Shown here: positions 60,198-64,000 of the stretch, in pieces
Numbering within the stretch: position 1 is the stretch's first letter
Layout of the letters: each line of letters starts with the position of its first letter
NCBI RefSeq assembly: GCF_018224955.1
Contig: NZ_JAGTUU010000002.1
Location: 535,100 to 599,099 of the forward strand
DNA length: 64,000 nt
Source of the DNA: Thetidibacter halocola
Lineage (GTDB): Bacteria; Pseudomonadota; Alphaproteobacteria; Rhodobacterales; Rhodobacteraceae
Direction: 5' to 3'
Made by a program: the position numbers and the translations under genes
Notes under the pieces: generated by a model
The model's database searches: none
Seen by the model: only the letters and a program-made list of their open reading frames with translations
Told to the model about the DNA's origin: nothing

Positions 60198-61774
60198 GTG
60201 TCGCGTCCGCCGGTCACCACATCGACAAGGCAAGGGTGGTCCGCCGCCAGCGCCTGCGGGGCGATCGCCTCCCATTCGGCGAAATGGCATACCCTGTGGC
60301 CGGTGCCGCCAAAGCCGCGCATGATCGCGGCGTGGTCGGTCGTTCGCGCGTAGCCGGCGATCCGCGTGTCGGTGCCGCCGAGCTGGCCGCTTTCGGAGCC
60401 CATGCCGAAATTGTTGGCCACAACGACACAGACCGGGAACCGGTAGCGCACGAGCGTCTCGAGGTCGGCGAGGCCGAGGCCGAGACTGAAGTCGCCGGCG
60501 ATCACAACGGCACTGGTGAACCGCCGCGACGCGAGCGCGCCGATCGCGTGGCCGAGACCGGCACCGAGATGGCCGTACACGCCGGGAGTGATCCGCGACC
60601 AGGCACCGGCCGGGATCAGGTTACGGCCCGCGTGGATCAGCTGGCTGCTTCCGTCGAGCACCAGCGCGGTGCTGGGTGCGAGCCGCCCAGCGAGTGAGCC
60701 GAGCACCTGGTCGAGCAACGCCGGGGCCGGGCGTGCCAGGTCATCGCGCCGCGGCGCGGGATCGGCCCGGTCTGGGCGGTTCGTCGGCAGATGACGGAGC
60801 AGGAGGTCCAGCGACGCGCCGATCGGCCCAAGGCAGGCGTGGTCGGGGGATCGGGCGGCGGCCGGCGGCCCGGACGTGGGGGTCAGCGCAACAACGGTGG
60901 CGGACGCGGGGATCGCGGCGCCGAACCGCAGCGACCAGTCGAACTGCGCCCCGAGCAGGACGACGGCGTCGGCGGACGCGAGCGTGGCGTGCACACGGTC
61001 GTGCGGAACCTGCGGAACTTCCGCGCCACCGAAACCGATGCTGAGCCCGGTCGGGCAGAGCGGCGCACCGAGGCGGCGTGCGAGCCGGGCGATGTCGGTG
61101 ATGTCGACCGACCAGCGCGCCTCGTGGCCGACGACCACCACCGGACGTTCCGCCGCCGCGAGCGCCGCGGCAGCCGGCGCAGCCCAGTCCTCTTCGGCCG
61201 AGGCGGGCGCCACCGGGGGTAGGGGCGCCGGTGCCGTCGCGGCGCCCAGCAGCATCGCGCCAAGCAAGGGGCGCTCAAGCTCGACGATGGCCGGTACCCG
61301 CGACGGTCCGACGGCGTTGGCGAGTGCCGCGCCGAGATCGTCTACCAGGCTCCCGGCCACGGCGAGACGAAGCCGCCGGCAGGACGCCGGAACCAGAGCC
61401 GTTTCAGCCCCCTGGAAGGCACCCCGCGCCGTGTCTTCGTTGGTTTCCACCAAGCTCAGCAGCAGCATCGGCGCGCCATTGCGGATCGCCGAGTGGAACG
61501 CTGCCAGCGCCAGCGCAAGTGCCGGTCCGCGCGAAACCAGCACCACGCTTTCCAGCCGGCCGACGGCAAAGCTGTCGGCTTCGGCTGCGAACACCGCGCC
61601 GGTCTGTGTCCGGCAGGAGATGACCGTGAGCCCGGCGGCGGCAAGGGCCCGCAAAAGCGGGTAGGTGAGGTCGCCCGGTACGGTATAGACGCGCGCGATT
61701 CCCGCCGCGGCGCATGTCGCGGCAATCGCATCCGGGGCCGCCATCTCGGCCCCTCGCGGTGCGGCGCGGGTCAC
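60194..61774 (-). CDS. ThDP-dependent enzyme of the acetolactate synthase/decarboxylase family
   Basis: 526 aa from a GTG start at 61774 that overlaps the previous stop (GTGA); an ATG at 61744 is the alternative. The Pyr domain (about 1-180), central domain (185-340) and PP domain (360-520) are in the usual order. The ThDP/Mg motif reads GDFSLGLGLADLETL, ending in VVANNFGMG: the Asp and Asn ligands are kept but GDG is GDF. The cofactor-activating Glu expected in the first domain is Gln57 (SCRTQTGAVFAAE). Relatives decarboxylate 2-oxo acids or cleave acyl-CoAs. In this operon it probably acts on a carrier-bound or free oxo acid (inference). Confidence 0.82.
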   Translation of the reverse strand: MTRAAPRGAEMAAPDAIAATCAAAGIARVYTVPGDLTYPLLRALAAAGLTVISCRTQTGAVFAAEADSFAVGRLESVVLVSRGPALALALAAFHSAIRNGAPMLLLSLVETNEDTARGAFQGAETALVPASCRRLRLAVAGSLVDDLGAALANAVGPSRVPAIVELERPLLGAMLLGAATAPAPLPPVAPASAEEDWAAPAAAALAAAERPVVVVGHEARWSVDITDIARLARRLGAPLCPTGLSIGFGGAEVPQVPHDRVHATLASADAVVLLGAQFDWSLRFGAAIPASATVVALTPTSGPPAAARSPDHACLGPIGASLDLLLRHLPTNRPDRADPAPRRDDLARPAPALLDQVLGSLAGRLAPSTALVLDGSSQLIHAGRNLIPAGAWSRITPGVYGHLGAGLGHAIGALASRRFTSAVVIAGDFSLGLGLADLETLVRYRFPVCVVVANNFGMGSESGQLGGTDTRIAGYARTTDHAAIMRGFGGTGHRVCHFAEWEAIAPQALAADHPCLVDVVTGGRDT

Positions 61775-63591
61775 ACCTGCGTTCCGTGCCGGGGCGGCAG
61801 ATGCCGCGCCAGCGCCTCGACTCGGGCCGTGATCCGGGCACTGTCTATGGTTTCGAGGTGGGCGGCGAGCTCGACCGGGGTTGGAAAACGGAACAACGTC
61901 TCCGCAGACAGCGACACGTCGAACAGCGCGTTGAGTTGGAGGACAATCGTGGTTCCCGACAGCGAGTCGCCGCCCGCGAGGAAGAAGTCGTCGTCTCTGC
62001 CGAATTCGTCCCGGCCAAGGGTCTCCGCGAACAGTGCCACCAGCACGGCTTCGACCGGCGTTTCCGGTGGCGAGAATGCATTTTTCAGTTCCGCCGACAG
62101 CAGGCGTTCCATGTCGAGCCGCCGCGGCTTGCCGGTGGGGCCCTTGGGGATTTCGTCGACCCGCAGGATCCGGCTCGGTACCTTGTAGGCCGACAGCACG
62201 TCGAAAAGCGCGGCCCGCAGCCGGCGGGTGTCGGCTGGCGCGGCGGCGTCGATCACCACCGCGGCGGCCAGGTCCTGGCCGAGCGTCGGATGGGCCACGG
62301 CGAAAGCGATGGCCTCGGCCACGCCGGGCTGGTCGAGCAGGGCCTCCTCGATCTCCATCGGCGCCACCTGGGCCCCGCCGCGCTTCACGATCTCCTTGTC
62401 GCGGCCGACGAGCGTCAGCGTGCCGTCGGTGTCGATCCGGCCGGTGTCTCCAGTGTTCATCCAGCTATCAGCGAAGGTCGCGGCATTCGCTTCGGGATTG
62501 TCGAGATAGCCGTCGATCACCGACGGGCCGCGCACCTGCACGCGCCCGGCGGCACCCTTCGACCGCTCCATGCCGGCACCGTCGACGATCCGCAGGGTGC
62601 CTGGGGCCGGGCGGCCGAGGCTGCCGTGGGGGGCTGGTTCGTCGGGACGCTGGGCGCAGATCTGGTGGCTCGCCTCGGTCATCCCGTAGGCTTCGACCAC
62701 CGGACAATCGAAGGCCTCGCGCAGCCGGTCGCGCAGCCTGCGCGGCAGCGCCGACGAGGACGACCGGATCGCCCGCAGCCGGCAGTTGGAGGCGAGGTCG
62801 GGGTGGGCGCGCGCCGCCTCGTGGATGGCGCGGTGCATGGTTGGAACGGCGGTGTACCAACTCGCGCCACTGGCAGCAGCGGTGCGCAAGAACGCCAGCG
62901 GCTCGGGGTCGGGCCGGACGATTGTCCTGGCCCCGGCCAGGAGCGGCGCGAGCAGCCCGGCGACGAGACCGTGGACGTGGTGGAGCGGCATGATCTCGAT
63001 GCCTATGTCGGCAGCGGTCAGGCCGAGCGAGGCCGACACGTTCCGCGCCCCGCAGACCAGTCGCCACCCGTCCAGCGCGACTAGCTTGGGGCTCCCGGTG
63101 GTGCCGGAAGTGGTGAGGACCACGCCGCTCCCGCCGAGCCTGCGCCCCTGCGCTGTCGGAAGCGGGTCGTCCAGCGGCCCGGTGAGGCTGATCGGCCGGC
63201 CGGCCTCGGCGGTGACGACGATGCAGGGGATGCCACCGGCCCGCTCGCGTGCCAGTGGTGCGGCCTCGGGGGTCGCGACGATGGCGGCCGGGCGCAGTGC
63301 GGTGAGAAGCGCGCGCGTCTCCGCCGCGGTGGCCGCTGCCGGGATTGGGGCAACCCAGCGGTGCGCCGCGATCGCCGGAAACAGCAGCGCTGAGGCGATA
63401 GCGTGGCCGGAGAAGAGCGCCACGACGGCCTCCCGGCCGACGCCGAGACGCTCGAGCCCGGCGTCGATCGAGGCGGCATTGCTGTCGATCTGTTCGAAAC
63501 TGACCTCGCTGCCTGTGGTTGCATCAACCAGCGCAATGCGCGGGCCGTTCGCGCGGGACGCGGCTGCGATTGCGCGCTCGAGGCTTTCCAT
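61771..63591 (-). CDS. AMP-forming acyl ligase fused to a carrier domain
   Basis: 606 aa. Adenylate-forming domain about 1-510: P-loop TTSGTTGSPK near 165, YGMTEASHQ, WMNTGDTGRIDTDG, GRDKEIVKRGG and the catalytic lysine in GPTGKPRRLD. It resembles oxalate/acyl-CoA ligases more than NRPS A domains and lacks the Asp that anchors an amino group. A carrier domain (about 525-606) has phosphopantetheine Ser543 in FFLAGGDSLSG. It likely activates a carboxylic acid and loads it on its own carrier for use by the next two gene products. The ATG at 63591 (MESLERAIAAASR) is chosen; 63621 is possible, and neither has a clear ribosome binding site. First gene of the operon. Confidence 0.87.
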   Translation of the reverse strand: MESLERAIAAASRANGPRIALVDATTGSEVSFEQIDSNAASIDAGLERLGVGREAVVALFSGHAIASALLFPAIAAHRWVAPIPAAATAAETRALLTALRPAAIVATPEAAPLARERAGGIPCIVVTAEAGRPISLTGPLDDPLPTAQGRRLGGSGVVLTTSGTTGSPKLVALDGWRLVCGARNVSASLGLTAADIGIEIMPLHHVHGLVAGLLAPLLAGARTIVRPDPEPLAFLRTAAASGASWYTAVPTMHRAIHEAARAHPDLASNCRLRAIRSSSSALPRRLRDRLREAFDCPVVEAYGMTEASHQICAQRPDEPAPHGSLGRPAPGTLRIVDGAGMERSKGAAGRVQVRGPSVIDGYLDNPEANAATFADSWMNTGDTGRIDTDGTLTLVGRDKEIVKRGGAQVAPMEIEEALLDQPGVAEAIAFAVAHPTLGQDLAAAVVIDAAAPADTRRLRAALFDVLSAYKVPSRILRVDEIPKGPTGKPRRLDMERLLSAELKNAFSPPETPVEAVLVALFAETLGRDEFGRDDDFFLAGGDSLSGTTIVLQLNALFDVSLSAETLFRFPTPVELAAHLETIDSARITARVEALARHLPPRHGTQV

Positions 63592-63861
63592 TGCTGTCAA
63601 ACCGTCCGGCCCCTTCCCCATCTCGCGCGAGGGAAGATAGGCCAGTCCCGGTGCGTCTCACAACCGATTCGCGTCCGGCGCCGAGTTCTTGCGCGGACCC
63701 AGCGCTGAGCCCGGGCGGCGGATGCGCCACCCTGCTTTTCCAGGATCCGGCCAAGCACGCCGCCGAGCGTCCGACGCCCTTCTGGCGTCGACGCGCCGCC
63801 CTCGAACACCGCCCGGCACAGGGCACAAGCGTGGCCTGAATGGACGCACAGAACAGGGAAA

Positions 63862-64000
63862 GCAAAAGCTACATATGTACCTGTCGTGCTGAGCGCTGAG
63901 GAAGTGACGCGTATTCTCGAGGCCGCACCCGGGCCCGGGCTCCGCTACCGGGCGGCATTCAGCGTGGCCTATGGCGGCGGGCTACGTGCGAGCGAGGTGA
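63862..64000 (+). CDS. Tyrosine recombinase fragment (runs off the window)
   Basis: The frame through 63886 reads VLSAEEVTRILEAAPGPG, then LRYRAAFSVAYGGGLRASEV, the start of the catalytic domain of XerC-like tyrosine recombinases with the first catalytic Arg (63985-63987) in GGLRASEV. It resembles the integrases that accompany IS91-type elements. The sequence before about 63862 does not match the family N-terminus, so this is probably a truncated copy; the 3' part is outside the window. The 270 bases between 63592 and 63861 hold no gene that I can support. Confidence 0.65.

Noticed and set aside
60194..61774. Calling the ThDP enzyme acetolactate synthase (ilvB)
   Set aside because: No ilvN or other branched-chain genes nearby, the activating Glu is replaced, and the gene is coupled to an NRPS.

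Overview
The window is high-GC DNA from an alphaproteobacterium of the Rhodobacterales (Rhodobacter/Roseobacter lineage). Three things point there: the family resemblance of EF-Tu, RpoB (1380 aa) and RpoC (1415 aa); Rhodobacterales-typical small families (DUF6455, DUF1467, NDUFA9-like protein); and a bchE-bchJ pair preceded by two PpsR/CrtJ-type operators, which suggests a phototroph or a descendant of one.

Bases 1-32200 carry the large transcription/translation supercluster: tuf, a ZntB-like transporter, tRNA-Trp, secE, nusG, rplK, rplA, rplJ, rplL, rpoB, rpoC, rpsL, rpsG, fusA, a second tuf, rpsJ, rplC, rplD, rplW, rplB, rpsS, rplV, rpsC, rplP. The order is canonical, but accessory genes interrupt it repeatedly: a molybdopterin-type domain protein plus a hybrid histidine kinase between rplA and rplJ; a DMT transporter and a glycosyltransferase between rpoC and rpsL; a sulfotransferase between fusA and tuf; and a GT4 glycosyltransferase, a decayed second copy of rplW and a secreted HELTH-motif protein between rplW and rplB. 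The run ends with a terminator after rplP; rpmC does not follow. The two tuf copies are the same from base 1 to 1186 (matching 23417-24602), including a 3' tandem duplication and the terminator.

Bases 32300-54770 are ordinary chromosomal genes: a lysozyme-like protein, a TIGR02466 protein, carB, bchE-bchJ, cfa, an MBL-fold protein, aspS with an unusual lower-GC coiled-coil insertion, a DUF1800/DUF1501 pair, a response regulator, methylmalonyl-CoA epimerase, a hemerythrin protein, a nitroreductase, an M48 lipoprotein, three tandem DUF6455 genes behind an FNR-like site, an NDUFA9-like protein and tRNA-Leu(CAG).

Bases 54770-64000 look like a genomic island beside tRNA-Leu. Next to the tRNA lie a truncated integrase N-terminus, a truncated M15-peptidase remnant with a membrane tail, and repeats resembling insertion-sequence ends. 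Then comes a compact minus-strand operon of three genes joined by 4-base overlaps: an AMP-forming acyl ligase fused to a carrier domain, a ThDP-dependent enzyme with Gln where the family has its catalytic Glu, and a single-module NRPS (C-A-PCP-TE) with an unexplained helical C-terminal extension. A tyrosine recombinase fragment runs off the right edge. This three-gene cluster is the best candidate for an undescribed biosynthetic system in the window.
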